Position numbers and translations under genes: made by a program
NCBI RefSeq assembly: GCF_000821065.1
Contig: NZ_CDGG01000001.1
Coordinates: 2,728,001-2,792,000 of the forward strand
Length of the DNA stretch: 64,000 bases
Reading direction: 5' to 3'
DNA from: Oceanobacillus oncorhynchi
GTDB taxonomy: Bacteria; Bacillota; Bacilli; Bacillales; Amphibacillaceae
Shown: piece after piece, positions 26,952 to 35,731 of the stretch
How positions within the stretch are numbered: position 1 is the stretch's first letter
Layout of the letters: each line of letters starts with the position of its first letter
The notes under the pieces: generated by a model
Database searches by the model: none
Seen by the model: only the letters and a program-made list of their open reading frames with translations
Told to the model about the DNA's origin: nothing

Positions 26952-27070
26952 ATGGAAGCGGAGGGAAGTCGACTCCTGCGGGAAAAGCAACAGGTGAAGA
27001 TCCCGCAGAAAGGGCTTTTCTTTCGAGGAGGCTAAGCCGTTGCCCACGGAAAGCCACTTCCCGGAGCGGA
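26952..27070. repeat. GC-rich inverted-repeat intergenic element
   Basis: A GC-rich block begins GGAAGCGGAGGGAAGT and ends ACTTCCCGGAGCGG, giving an imperfect long inverted repeat. Inside is a hairpin CTGCGGGA...TCCCGCAG. Elements of this type (CTCCTGCGGGAA..., GATCCCGCAG...) are dispersed between genes in many Bacillaceae genomes, by my memory. The base composition is unlike its surroundings. Confidence 0.55.
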
Positions 27071-27213
27071 CATCTCTTCGGCGAGAACACAGATGTTTTA
27101 AAGACCAAGCAGTATTCTCGGTTTTTCTTAGGATTTCAAAATTACAGGTCTGCCAATTGTATAAAAACGCTTATAACAATAGTTATCTTATGACATTGCA
27201 TGTGGCTTGCAGA

Positions 27214-27699
27214 TTAATCCTTTGAATCAAGTATTATCCAGACAGTCAGATACGAGAGAAACCCTATAATAAGACTGCCTCCCAGCATGCCGATAACCAT
27301 GGTTTGAAAGGTTTTGATATCTGTAACGAACAAACCGACTCCGAAGCACAGAAAAAGAAGAACAATCCATAAGGAGATCAGCATTTTAAAGGTAATCAGA
27401 CTGGCTTTTTTGGAGATTAACTCCTCCCGTTCATCTTGCGTGCTGAATTCTCCTTTTCGAGTGCTATAGCCTTCATTATGCTTTTTCTTCCCGTACCAAA
27501 ATCGGGCAATGCCAAAAATAACTAGCCAGCCTAAAAATAAAAACCAAAAAATGCCGAATTCAAAGGAAAAAGAAAAAGGGCCTTTATTTACAGTAGCAGT
27601 TAGAACCGTTTGTATCATTCCCAAGGTCAGGAGCAATATCATAATGATATTCCCCGTTTGTTCAAATATAATTTTCTTCATAGCAGGATCACTCCTCAT
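27214..27699 (-). CDS. Hypothetical four-helix membrane protein paired with an XRE regulator
   Basis: This 161-residue membrane protein has four hydrophobic helices, with a charged middle loop (YGKKKHNEGYSTRKGEFSTQDEREE, split around residues 68-94). It resembles the membrane partners often found next to small XRE regulators, but I do not recognise a named family. It starts inside the end of the XRE gene (11-base overlap), so the two are translationally coupled and share the promoter and operator upstream. Confidence 0.65.
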   Translation of the reverse strand: MRSDPAMKKIIFEQTGNIIMILLLTLGMIQTVLTATVNKGPFSFSFEFGIFWFLFLGWLVIFGIARFWYGKKKHNEGYSTRKGEFSTQDEREELISKKASLITFKMLISLWIVLLFLCFGVGLFVTDIKTFQTMVIGMLGGSLIIGFLSYLTVWIILDSKD

Positions 27700-27892
27700 C
27701 TAAATAAAAAATAACGTTAATATCTGTTTCCAGTACTTTTGCTATCTGTAATGCCAACAATAAAGAAGGCGTATAATTGCCCTTTTCCAAAGAAACAATC
27801 GTTTTTCTGGATACATTGACCTTATTTGCCAACGCTTCCTGTGTCATCTTTTTTTGCTTTCTAAATGTCTGCACCTTATTGATAACGATCAT
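27689..27892 (-). CDS. Small XRE-family transcriptional regulator
   Basis: This 67-residue protein is almost only a helix-turn-helix (KMTQEALANKVNVSRKTIVSLEKGNYTPSL, split around 16-45), ending NVIFYLDEE. I choose the ATG at 27892 after AGAGAGATGG. The longer frame to 27934 would begin within the operator arm and lacks a ribosome-binding site. With 67 residues it matches the usual size of the YozG-like group. It is the first gene of a two-gene unit with a membrane protein and probably represses its own promoter. Confidence 0.82.
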   Translation of the reverse strand: MIVINKVQTFRKQKKMTQEALANKVNVSRKTIVSLEKGNYTPSLLLALQIAKVLETDINVIFYLDEE

Positions 27893-27915
27893 GCCATCTC
27901 TCTTCTCTTTAGTGA

Positions 27916-27973
27916 TGTGAAGTTGACTTCTCATTTTATGTTATCAAAAGAAAAATGAGAAGTCAACTTCACA
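27916..27973 (-). promoter_or_regulatory. Perfect 22-bp inverted repeat over the XRE promoter
   Basis: Two identical 22-base arms (27916-27937 and 27952-27973; core GAAGTTGACTTCTC) face each other across 14 bases. On the minus strand the outer arm supplies a -35 box TTGACT, and 17 bases further is TAACAT, a weaker -10. A repressor bound here would block the XRE/membrane-protein unit. Confidence 0.7.
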
Positions 27974-28334
27974 TTTTTAATGTGTCTTTATTGCAATAAA
28001 ACAGCTTATTTGTTCGTGCTGATATAGTTTTACTTTATGTATCGATTTTCTATCTTTTAAGAGGGAGTTCAAAATTCTAGCAAATGACAGGATGCTTGAT
28101 CTTCTTGCCTCGTATAGAGTACTTTTTTTATAAACATTTTAATTGCAAGGTTAGACAAAACGAAGATGATTTGATATTGTCATAAAAGTGACAATCAAAT
28201 AGGTGTACGACTGCAAAAAATAATGTATATTGGTACTGTATTTAAATTTTTGTTACAAAGTTACTTTTTGTAATTTCAGGCTGAGCAAAATGACATTTTT
28301 ATGTTATATTTACCTAGATAGGAGAGATGTTTAT
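27974..28334. other. Intergenic region upstream of bdbD
   Basis: This 360-base AT-rich gap lies between divergent genes. No gene or RNA motif was recognised; it should hold the bdbDC promoter. Confidence 0.35.
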
Positions 28335-29027
28335 ATGAAAAAATCGCCATTAAAAGTAATCGTAACGATAACATTAATTGTTGTTGCGCTGTTGGTGTTA
28401 CTGGTTGTGCTCGTAAACCGGGACTCAGAATCTTTTGGAAGGGAATTTGATGAAGCACCTTCCACAGAAGGACAGCCAATCTATGGAGACTCAGACGCTC
28501 CAGTAACTGTCGTCGAATTTGGAGATTATAAATGCCCTGGGTGTAAAGCATGGGACGAAACTATTTTTCCACAATTGGAAGCGGACTATATAGATAATGG
28601 AGACGTGCAATTTTCATATGTCAATATATTGTTCCATGGAGAAGAGTCACGATTAGCTTCATTAGCTGCAGAAGCTGTCTATGTGCAGAACCCTGATGCG
28701 TATTGGGATTTCCATCATGCTCTGTTTGATGACCAGCCAGAAAATCAGCAAGCCACATGGGTAACCAACGATAAAATAGAGGAAATTGCTGATGGGGTTG
28801 AGGGAATTGATACGGAAGCATTAATGGAAGATATTGAAGAGGCGTTGGCGGAGGATGTAGAAAATAATCCACTTATGGATGAACTTGTAATAGATGATAA
28901 TTTAAGAAATCAGTATGAAGTGGAATCAACGCCGACGATTATGGTTAATAATGTTAAGATAGAGGATGACGATACGTTTGATTACGAGGTTATCCAAGCA
29001 GCTATTGACGAAGCGTTAGGTGAATAA
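28335..29027 (+). CDS. bdbD: Thiol-disulfide oxidoreductase BdbD (DsbA-like)
   Basis: This 230-residue protein has one N-terminal membrane anchor (residues 6-24) and an extracellular thioredoxin fold with helical insert. The active site is CPGC in FGDYKCPGCKAW, and the cis-Pro region is STPTIMVN. It introduces disulfides into exported proteins and is re-oxidised by BdbC, whose gene follows. The ATG at 28335 is preferred to the longer frame because GGAGAGATG precedes it. The domain is unusually acidic, as expected for a salt-tolerant host. Confidence 0.9.
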   Translation: MKKSPLKVIVTITLIVVALLVLLVVLVNRDSESFGREFDEAPSTEGQPIYGDSDAPVTVVEFGDYKCPGCKAWDETIFPQLEADYIDNGDVQFSYVNILFHGEESRLASLAAEAVYVQNPDAYWDFHHALFDDQPENQQATWVTNDKIEEIADGVEGIDTEALMEDIEEALAEDVENNPLMDELVIDDNLRNQYEVESTPTIMVNNVKIEDDDTFDYEVIQAAIDEALGE

Positions 29028-29028
29028 G

Positions 29029-29451
29029 ATGAATAAACTGGATATGAGACAGCTTTATATGTATTTTTCCTGGGTCGTTTCTTTAGTAGCCACCTTAGGA
29101 AGTCTTTATTTTAGTGAAATAAAAGGGTTTATACCGTGTGAATTATGCTGGTATCAGCGGATTGCAATGTATCCTTTGGCATTTATCCTTGGAGTAGCTA
29201 CGTTCAAGCAGGAATTTACAATCAAAAAGTATGTACTGCCCATTGCCATTATCGGCTGGTGTATTTCGCTGTATCATTATCTTCAGCAAAAAGTACCGGG
29301 GTTTGCCCCGTTAAAGCCATGTGTTGGCGGTGTGCCTTGTAATGCAGAATATATTAATTGGTTCGGTTTTATGACGATACCATTTTTAGCTTTCACTGCT
29401 TTCACTCTAATTATTATTTTTATGCTGCTTATGAAATCGAATAAAAAGTAA
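29029..29451 (+). CDS. bdbC: Disulfide oxidoreductase BdbC (DsbB-like)
   Basis: This 140-residue membrane protein has four helices and the two DsbB cysteine pairs: PCELCWYQR after helix 1, and CVGGVPC in the second external loop. It passes electrons from BdbD to quinone. It begins one base after the bdbD stop codon; a GTG at 29020 is possible but overlaps bdbD. Length matches B. subtilis BdbC (138). Confidence 0.92.
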   Translation: MNKLDMRQLYMYFSWVVSLVATLGSLYFSEIKGFIPCELCWYQRIAMYPLAFILGVATFKQEFTIKKYVLPIAIIGWCISLYHYLQQKVPGFAPLKPCVGGVPCNAEYINWFGFMTIPFLAFTAFTLIIIFMLLMKSNKK

Positions 29452-29452
29452 G

Positions 29453-29486
29453 AAACAGCCGCCGGAAAATTTTTCGGCGGCTGTTT
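29453..29486 (+). terminator. Terminator of the bdbDC operon
   Basis: AAACAGCCGCC and GGCGGCTGTTT form a perfect GC-rich stem around GGAAAATTTTTC, right after bdbC. Confidence 0.85.
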
Positions 29487-29572
29487 TATGTGAAAAAGCG
29501 CAATATCATACAAGAAAATACAGAGATGATTTGTTAGTTTAGAAGAAGGTAAAGAGGTGCAAGGAGGGAGCA

Positions 29573-30406
29573 GTGAGCATGGCAGATGAAACGCGAACGA
29601 TTTATTTAGATCCGGATTTAGAAGCGGAAGCATATCGTTTTAAAGGAATCACACAAAAGTTTCCGGCGCATTTTCATGATTACTATGTAATTGGCTTTAT
29701 CGAGGAGGGAGAGCGGGAGTTAATCTGCCAGGGAGAAGAATATGTTATTCAGCCGGGCGATGTACTTATTTTCAACCCGTACGATACCCACAGCTGTGAG
29801 CAGGTAGATGGAGGAACATTGGATTACCGCTGTATTAATGTAAAAGCGGAAGTGATGAAGAAAGCTGTGTTTGAAATGAAGGGAGAGGAGGTTCTTCCAC
29901 GTTTTAAAGAAAATGTTTTGTATAAGAATGAAGTAGCATCTGCTTTAAAAGACCTTCATCTAAAAATGACGGAGGGAGAGGATGCATTCCAAAAAGAAGA
30001 GCTGTTTCTCTATTTAGTGGAAGAGCTTATTGAGATAAATTCAGATCTGGCAATCCCGCAAAAAGAAGTGGAATCCTCCCAAAAGGTGCAGGAAATCAGC
30101 AATTATTTAGAAAAGCATTATGCTGAAAAAATTTCATTACAAGCGTTAAGCGGTTTAACAGGATGGAGTAAATATTATTTATTGCGGTCCTTTACCAGAC
30201 AAAAGGGAATTTCTCCTTACAGCTATTTGGAAACAATTCGGGTGAATCATGCAAAAAGGCTGTTAGAACAAGGAGTGAAGCCGATTGAAGTAGCTTTCCT
30301 GACGGGGTTCAGTGATCAAAGCCATTTGACCAGGTTTTTTAAGAGCATGATTGGATTAACACCGAAGCAATATATGAAGATTTTTGAACGGAACGGAGAG
30401 ATATAA
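29573..30406 (+). CDS. AraC family transcriptional regulator with cupin domain
   Basis: This 277-residue protein has an N-terminal cupin domain (residues 10-95) with HFHDYYVIGFIEEGE and QPGDVLIFNPYDTHS. Two C-terminal helix-turn-helix motifs follow, the second ending in the family signature VAFLTGFSDQSHLTRFFKSMIG (split around 240-261). The start is either GTG 29573 (5 bases after AAGGAGG) or ATG 29579 (11 bases). It is the first of three genes with DUF2000 and LysE-type products. AraC/LysE pairs usually mean regulated export of an amino acid or analogue. Confidence 0.88.
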   Translation: MSMADETRTIYLDPDLEAEAYRFKGITQKFPAHFHDYYVIGFIEEGERELICQGEEYVIQPGDVLIFNPYDTHSCEQVDGGTLDYRCINVKAEVMKKAVFEMKGEEVLPRFKENVLYKNEVASALKDLHLKMTEGEDAFQKEELFLYLVEELIEINSDLAIPQKEVESSQKVQEISNYLEKHYAEKISLQALSGLTGWSKYYLLRSFTRQKGISPYSYLETIRVNHAKRLLEQGVKPIEVAFLTGFSDQSHLTRFFKSMIGLTPKQYMKIFERNGEI

Positions 30407-30828
30407 TGCATTCGATGGAAACGAAATGTGTACTTGTTATCGATGAAAATCTGCCTTTAGGATTAATTGCCAATACGGCAGCTATTCTCGGGGTCACACT
30501 TGGAAAGGAAGCCCCTGAAATGGCAGGGGAGAATGTAACGGATTTATCTGGTGTGGAGCATGCAGGAATTGTAAAAACACCTATTCCTATTTTAAAGGGA
30601 AATGCCGGACTGCTTCATGAATTAAGAGATAAAACAATGACAGAGACGTTTGCTGACCTGACTGTTGTTGATTTTTCCAATGCAGCGCAAAGCTGTAAAA
30701 CGTATGTGGAATACATAGCAAAGCTTCAGGAGAAATCGAAATCAGATTATCTGTATTATGGACTGGGGATCTATGGAGAAAAGAAAAAAGTGAATCAATT
30801 AACAGGCAGTCTTGCGTTACTAAGATAG
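30406..30828 (+). CDS. DUF2000 family protein
   Basis: This 140-residue protein begins TKCVLVIDENLPLGLIANTAAILGV, the DUF2000 signature (residues 6-30, broken here only by its length). Structures of this family show a peptidyl-tRNA-hydrolase-like fold, but function is unproven. Its ATG overlaps the AraC stop by one base and a LysE gene follows 18 bases after its stop, so the three are one operon. The gene order suggests a role in handling the exported compound. Confidence 0.8.
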   Translation: MHSMETKCVLVIDENLPLGLIANTAAILGVTLGKEAPEMAGENVTDLSGVEHAGIVKTPIPILKGNAGLLHELRDKTMTETFADLTVVDFSNAAQSCKTYVEYIAKLQEKSKSDYLYYGLGIYGEKKKVNQLTGSLALLR

Positions 30829-30846
30829 CTGAAAGGAGCATGCGGG

Positions 30847-31473
30847 ATGGATAATTTACTGGCATATATCCTGATGGCGTTGATAATGTCCATGCTGCCG
30901 GGGACTGATACGGTATTGGTGATGAAAAATACCTTCCGTTATGGTGCAAAGGCTGGCTGTGCTACCATACTCGGGATAGCATTTGGACTCACCTTCTGGA
31001 CCATGATTGCTGTCTTTGGACTGTCTGTTGTGATTGCCCAGTCAGTTTTTCTTTTCAATATCATTAAATATCTTGGAGCTGCTTATCTCATTTACTTGGG
31101 TATCCGTGCTTTCTTTTCAAGAGATACTTTCTCTATGGAAGCTGTATCAGAGAAAAATGATAATAGGAAAACAGCAAAACCTTATTATAAAGATTCTTTT
31201 TTTCAGGGGGCCATCAGTAATATATTGAATCCGAAAACGGTTGTAGTATACATCACTTTTATGCCGCAATTTATAGATATAAGCGGGAACGTCAATCAGC
31301 AGCTGATTTTTCTTGGATGTATCTTAACGCTGATAGCGTCAGGCTGGTTTTTTATGCTGGTTTATTTTTTAGATACGATGAAGCGTTGGCTGAAAAAGCC
31401 TGGATTTCAAAAGGTTTTTCAAAAATGTGCCGGACTGCTATTAATGGGTTTTGGCGTAAAGCTGGTTATTTAG
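30847..31473 (+). CDS. LysE/RhtB family translocator
   Basis: This 208-residue exporter has six membrane helices and the family's N-terminal SMLPGTDTVLVMKNTFRYG motif, followed by GAAYLIYLGIRAF in helix 3. It should export an amino acid or derivative. It is the third gene of an AraC-DUF2000-LysE operon and has AAAGGAGCATGCGGG as ribosome-binding region. Intact, unlike the LysE pseudogene at 25.9 kb. Confidence 0.88.
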   Translation: MDNLLAYILMALIMSMLPGTDTVLVMKNTFRYGAKAGCATILGIAFGLTFWTMIAVFGLSVVIAQSVFLFNIIKYLGAAYLIYLGIRAFFSRDTFSMEAVSEKNDNRKTAKPYYKDSFFQGAISNILNPKTVVVYITFMPQFIDISGNVNQQLIFLGCILTLIASGWFFMLVYFLDTMKRWLKKPGFQKVFQKCAGLLLMGFGVKLVI

Positions 31474-31696
31474 AACTTTTTCTGCAGAAAGAGAGATTTT
31501 CCTTTGATAGACTTCCAGATTTTAATGTGTTTGCGATTTCATCTCCAAAAAATAGAAATGCTTGATATATACAAAACAAAAGATTTAAAATATTTGGGGA
31601 CAGAAATGAATTTATCCTGTCGAATATGTTATGATGGAATATAATCCAGACACGAGATTGGATATTGGACAGAAATGGTAAAGGAGTCAAAGGAGA

Positions 31697-32191
31697 ATGA
31701 CAGAAAAAGAATTAGAAATTTTGAGAATTATAGAAGAAGATGCGCGAATTGATTACAATACATTAGCGAAAATGACAAATATAAGTGAAGAAGAAATTCA
31801 AACGATTTTAAAAAAATTAGAGAAAATGAAGGTTATCTTAAACTATTCTGCAGTGGTGGATTGGAGCAAGGTGCCACAGGCTGAACAGGTAACAGCGATG
31901 ATCGATGTGAAGGTAACTCCAAAACGCGGCGTGGGATTTGATGAGGTTGCAGAGCGTATTTATCGCTTTTCTGAGGTGCAGGCCTTATACCTTATGTCCG
32001 GTGCATACGATCTTCAGGTAGTGATTGAAGGAAAGACGATGCAGGAGATTGCCCGCTTTGTTTCAGAAAAACTCTCATCCATCGATTCTGTGATTTCAAC
32101 GACAACCCATTTTCAGTTGAAGAAGTATAAGCACGACGGAATTATTTTTGAAGAAGGCGAAGAAGATCGCAGAATTGTGGTGACACCATGA
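31697..32191 (+). CDS. Lrp/AsnC family transcriptional regulator
   Basis: This 164-residue protein has an N-terminal winged helix (EDARIDYNTLAKMTNISEEEI) and a C-terminal RAM/AsnC ligand domain (VQALYLMSGAYDLQVVIEG). It overlaps the aminotransferase start by 4 bases. The same pair exists in B. subtilis as yugG-patA (yugH), so it probably controls this operon in response to an amino acid. Confidence 0.88.
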   Translation: MTEKELEILRIIEEDARIDYNTLAKMTNISEEEIQTILKKLEKMKVILNYSAVVDWSKVPQAEQVTAMIDVKVTPKRGVGFDEVAERIYRFSEVQALYLMSGAYDLQVVIEGKTMQEIARFVSEKLSSIDSVISTTTHFQLKKYKHDGIIFEEGEEDRRIVVTP

Positions 32192-33369
32192 GTCAAGTAA
32201 GTGTAAAAACGAAAAATCGTTTATCATCACGTATCCAGGATATTAAGCCATCCGGCATCCGAAGATTTTTTGACTTAGCTTCTTCGATGGATAATATTAT
32301 TTCTTTAGGTGTCGGAGAGCCTGATTTTACAACACCATGGAATATTCGTGAGGCAAGTATTTCATCGATGGAAAGGGGATTTACTGCTTATTCAGCGAAT
32401 GCCGGTGTACTTGAATTAAGACAGGAAATAACAAAATATATGGACCAGCGCTTTGAAGTGGATTATAATCCGGAAACAGAGGTGCTTGTAACTGTCGGGG
32501 CAAGTGAAGCAATCGATATTGGCTGCCGTGCTATTCTAGATCCGGGGGATGAAGTCATTATTGTCGAGCCTGGATTTGTATCCTATGCGCCGCTTGTATC
32601 CATGGCAGGAGGTGTGCCGGTTTCGGTAGGAACAAAAATAGAAGATGATTTTAAAGTCTCCGCGGAACAGATTCGGGCGGTGCTCACAGAAAAAACAAAG
32701 GCGTTAATGATCAGTTTCCCGAATAACCCTACTGGTGCAGTGATGTTAAAAGAAGATTTACAGGAAATAGCAACGTTAGCAGAAGAGCATGATTTGATTG
32801 TCTTTTCTGATGAGATTTATGCAGAATTAAGCTATGATCACAAGCATGTCAGCTTTGCGGCGCTGGATGGGATGAAGGAGAGAACGATTTTAATTTCCGG
32901 ATTTTCTAAAGCTTTTGCAATGACAGGCTGGCGCTTAGGCTTTGTGATGGCACCACCTGATTTATTGGCGGCAATGCTGAAGCTGCATCAATACAGCTTA
33001 ATGTGCGCACCGACAATGGCGCAGTATGGAGCGTTAGAGGCTTTGAAGAGCGGGATGGACGATGTGGAAAGAATGACGCAGTCCTATAAACAGAGACGCG
33101 GATTTTTTGTAGAGTCTTTCGCAGAGATGGGCTTAGCCTGCCATATGCCTGGAGGCGCGTTTTATGCATTTCCGTCTATTAAAGCGACGGGATTATCCTC
33201 TGAAGAATTTGCGGAGAAATTATTATATGAAGAGCATGTTGCTGTGGTGCCGGGGGATATCTTTGGTGCTGGCGGAGAGGGGCACATCCGTTGCTCCTAT
33301 GCGACTTCGATGGAAAACCTGCAGGAAGCTACGAAGCGGATGAATCGTTTTGTTAGTAAATATTTGTAA
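32188..33369 (+). CDS. patA: Class I/II aminotransferase (PatA-like)
   Basis: This 393-residue pyridoxal-phosphate enzyme of fold type I contains SLGVGEPDFTTP, the aromatic SYAPLV segment, FPNNPTGAV, SDEIYAELSYD and the Schiff-base lysine in SGFSKAFAMTGWRLGF. In B. subtilis PatA is linked to lysine/diaminopimelate or aromatic amino acid metabolism; the substrate here is inferred from that. It is coupled to the Lrp-type gene by an ATGA overlap. Confidence 0.9.
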   Translation: MSQVSVKTKNRLSSRIQDIKPSGIRRFFDLASSMDNIISLGVGEPDFTTPWNIREASISSMERGFTAYSANAGVLELRQEITKYMDQRFEVDYNPETEVLVTVGASEAIDIGCRAILDPGDEVIIVEPGFVSYAPLVSMAGGVPVSVGTKIEDDFKVSAEQIRAVLTEKTKALMISFPNNPTGAVMLKEDLQEIATLAEEHDLIVFSDEIYAELSYDHKHVSFAALDGMKERTILISGFSKAFAMTGWRLGFVMAPPDLLAAMLKLHQYSLMCAPTMAQYGALEALKSGMDDVERMTQSYKQRRGFFVESFAEMGLACHMPGGAFYAFPSIKATGLSSEEFAEKLLYEEHVAVVPGDIFGAGGEGHIRCSYATSMENLQEATKRMNRFVSKYL

Positions 33370-33371
33370 TC

Positions 33372-33418
33372 AAAAACCCGCGTATTGTTATAAATGGTAA
33401 ACAATACGCGGTTTTTTT
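33372..33418 (+). terminator. Terminator after the aminotransferase gene
   Basis: AAAACCCGCGTATTGTT and AACAATACGCGGTTTTT form a long stem with one bulged base, followed by T-rich sequence. It lies between convergent genes. Confidence 0.8.
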
Positions 33419-33430
33419 CCTTTTAAACGA

Positions 33431-34363
33431 TTAAGCAAAGATATTGCTGATTTTTTGAATATCATCTTCAGATAATGAAATCTCAGCTGCTCTTTTGTTG
33501 CTTAATACCTGTTCTGGGCGTTTTGCGCCAGGAATAATCACATCAACGGAGTCTTGAGAGAAATACCAGGCCAGAACAATATGAGCAACCTCTTCTCCGT
33601 ATTTATCCGCAATTTTTCTTACCTGATCTACTTTTTCCAGGTTATCTAAGAACTGCTGCCCTTGGAAATTTGGTTTTTCTGCCCGTAAATCAGAAAAAGT
33701 GGTGTTCTTATCATATTTCCCAGCTAATAAACCAGATTCTAATGGGAAGTAAGGAATAAATGTGATGTTATTTTCCGCAGTATAAGGGAAAAAGTCTTTT
33801 TCAGCATCACGATTTAACAGGTTATATTCTGCCTGCAACACGTCTACATAACCGTCCTGGTTTGCGTCCTTCAATTGCTCTGGCGTAAAATTGGAAACAC
33901 CGATGGAGCGGATTTTTCCTTGATCTTTTAACTCTTTTAAAGCACCGACAGCTTCTGCTTTCGGCGTGTCTTCATCAGGGAAATGGATATAAAACAAATC
34001 AATATAATCTGTCTGTGTACGCTTCAACGCGTCGTCAACAGATTGCTTTAAAAATGCCGGTGAATTGTCCATTACCGTATCGTTGCCGACAAATTTATGC
34101 GCTGCCTTCGTTGCCAGCACGATATTCTCACGCTTATATTCTTGAATAACCTCTCCAACTAATTCTTCCGAGCGCTTCGGTCCATAAATAAATGCTGTAT
34201 CCAGCATATTAATCCCATTATCCAGTGCTGTGCGGACAACGTCTTTTCCTTGTTCTTCATCCAGCATATCCGGATAAATGTTATGGCCTCCTACTGCATT
34301 GGTTCCTAAGCCGATAGGATGTACAGAAACATCTGATTTACCTAAATTTACATGTTTAACCAT
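33431..34363 (-). CDS. Aldo/keto reductase
   Basis: This 310-residue (alpha/beta)8 NADPH-dependent reductase carries the catalytic tetrad: Asp in [10 protein letters not shown], Tyr in the same segment, Lys in LATKAAHK and His in DLFYIHFPD. The cofactor motif [11 protein letters not shown] is near the C terminus. It is closest by eye to the IolS/YhdN group of Bacillus. Substrate unknown, probably an aldehyde such as methylglyoxal. Confidence 0.88.
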   Translation of the reverse strand: MVKHVNLGKSDVSVHPIGLGTNAVGGHNIYPDMLDEEQGKDVVRTALDNGINMLDTAFIYGPKRSEELVGEVIQEYKRENIVLATKAAHKFVGNDTVMDNSPAFLKQSVDDALKRTQTDYIDLFYIHFPDEDTPKAEAVGALKELKDQGKIRSIGVSNFTPEQLKDANQDGYVDVLQAEYNLLNRDAEKDFFPYTAENNITFIPYFPLESGLLAGKYDKNTTFSDLRAEKPNFQGQQFLDNLEKVDQVRKIADKYGEEVAHIVLAWYFSQDSVDVIIPGAKRPEQVLSNKRAAEISLSEDDIQKISNIFA

Positions 34364-34518
34364 TATAAAACTCCTTTTCCGATTGATTTACTCTATTATG
34401 AATATACCACAAAATAGGATAGTTAAACATAGATTAACAAATGGCTCTTCACCAAAATCTATGGGTGACATAGTAGATATAAAGTTGCTGTAAGCGACCA
34501 CTACGGAAATACACTACG

Positions 34519-34770
34519 CTTTCCATGGGCCCCGAGCTCATCTCCTTTAAAGAAGACTTGCTGATTGGCAAGCCGACAGGCGCAGACAGAAGCATAGTCG
34601 CACTTATGCCCTGCGGGTGAAAAGAAGACTTGCTGATTGGCAAGCCGACAGGCGCAGACAGAAGCAAAGTCGCACTTATGCCCCGCGGGTAGAAAAAAAG
34701 AAGTACGCTTTTTTTCTGCGGGGTCTTCACCCTGGGACTGGGACTGCGATTACTCGCCCCGCCGAAGACC
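34519..34770 (-). repeat. Large intergenic repeat, copy B (with hairpin copy 4)
   Basis: The same ordered blocks as at 26736-26892 are present. A 72-base unit is tandemly duplicated (34552-34623 and 34624-34695, two to three differences). The distal end holds the hairpin on the minus strand: outer stem GGTCTTC (34770-34764) with GAAGACC (34728-34722), inner stem GGGGC with GTCCC including one wobble. GGAAATACAC at 34505-34514 and its complement at 34857-34866 may be the ends of the whole element. Confidence 0.75.
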
Positions 34771-34954
34771 ATGGCGCTTTCCCACGACGGACAGGACGTC
34801 CTAGTGTCGGTCGTTGGTCACAGGACGTGACCGTTCTTAGCCGACCAGGAGTCTCCGTGTATTTCCTCCGCTAGCTAGTTGCTTTTATCATATTTAATTA
34901 TATTTTCCAACCATAGATTTCGGTGTTGATCCTAACAAATGTATCTTTTTTCTT

Positions 34955-35590
34955 TTACTCTTTAACAACTAATCCAATCAGAGAAGCAAATTGAATCGCT
35001 TGATAAGAGGAAACTTTACAGCCTTTTAAACTTTCTAATGAAACGGTCAATGTTTCAAAGCTGGAAGAGCTGATATCGATTCCTTTCAGCGTAGTCTGTT
35101 CAAAATTCGCTTCATTTAAATCGCAGCGGTTAAATTCAATTTTTTTGAATTTACAATTGTAGAAATCGACATTGGTTAATACGGATTCGTTAAATATAAC
35201 CTTTTCGAGCTTGGCATTTCCAAAAGCAGCCAGATTTAAGGTGGAATCATCAAAGCGGACATTGCCGATGGATGACTCCGGGAATTCACAGCCGACTAAT
35301 TTGCAATGAATAAACTCCACGCGGTGGATAGAAGATTTCGTCAAATTTACATTGGATAGATCACAATTTTCAAATCGGACATCTGTCAGCTCTATATTTT
35401 CAAAGTCTGTCTGATTGAATTGGCAATTTTTGATGACCGCATCATAAATCCGTACACGCTCCACCACTTCATTGGTAAACTCTGCTCCAGTGATTTCGCA
35501 CATTTCCAGTAACGGATCCTCTTCGAAAAAAATATCGGTAAATCTTTTTTCAGTTAATACAGGAGAAATTTTTGGAATGTCTATTTTCAT
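34955..35590 (-). CDS. Pentapeptide-repeat protein
   Basis: This 211-residue protein carries many A(D/N)LXX-type repeats from about residue 45 to 175, for example DVRFENCDLSNVNLTKSSIH and NEANFEQTTLKGIDI. They form a right-handed quadrilateral beta-helix. Such proteins include Qnr-type DNA-gyrase protection factors and many of unknown role. No signal peptide; probably cytosolic. It is a single gene next to the large repeat. Confidence 0.85.
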   Translation of the reverse strand: MKIDIPKISPVLTEKRFTDIFFEEDPLLEMCEITGAEFTNEVVERVRIYDAVIKNCQFNQTDFENIELTDVRFENCDLSNVNLTKSSIHRVEFIHCKLVGCEFPESSIGNVRFDDSTLNLAAFGNAKLEKVIFNESVLTNVDFYNCKFKKIEFNRCDLNEANFEQTTLKGIDISSSSFETLTVSLESLKGCKVSSYQAIQFASLIGLVVKE

Positions 35591-35731
35591 TTTATACCTT
35601 CTTTCCTTAGCCTCTTTTACATTATCGTTCTATTGTTGCATTTTTTCCATCATAACATATTTTTCTTTCACGATATTTGTAGAATGGTATACTAGACAGT
35701 AAGGAAATATAGACGAAAAAGGGGAGTCAGC

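Noticed and set aside
26809-27108. 99-codon minus-strand frame in the large repeat
   Set aside because: It covers repeat copy A and part of the GC-rich element, has no ribosome-binding site, and its composition follows the repeats rather than protein coding.
34449-34874. 107- and 85-codon frames in repeat copy B
   Set aside because: They contain internal peptide repeats only because of the 72-base DNA duplication; not genes.
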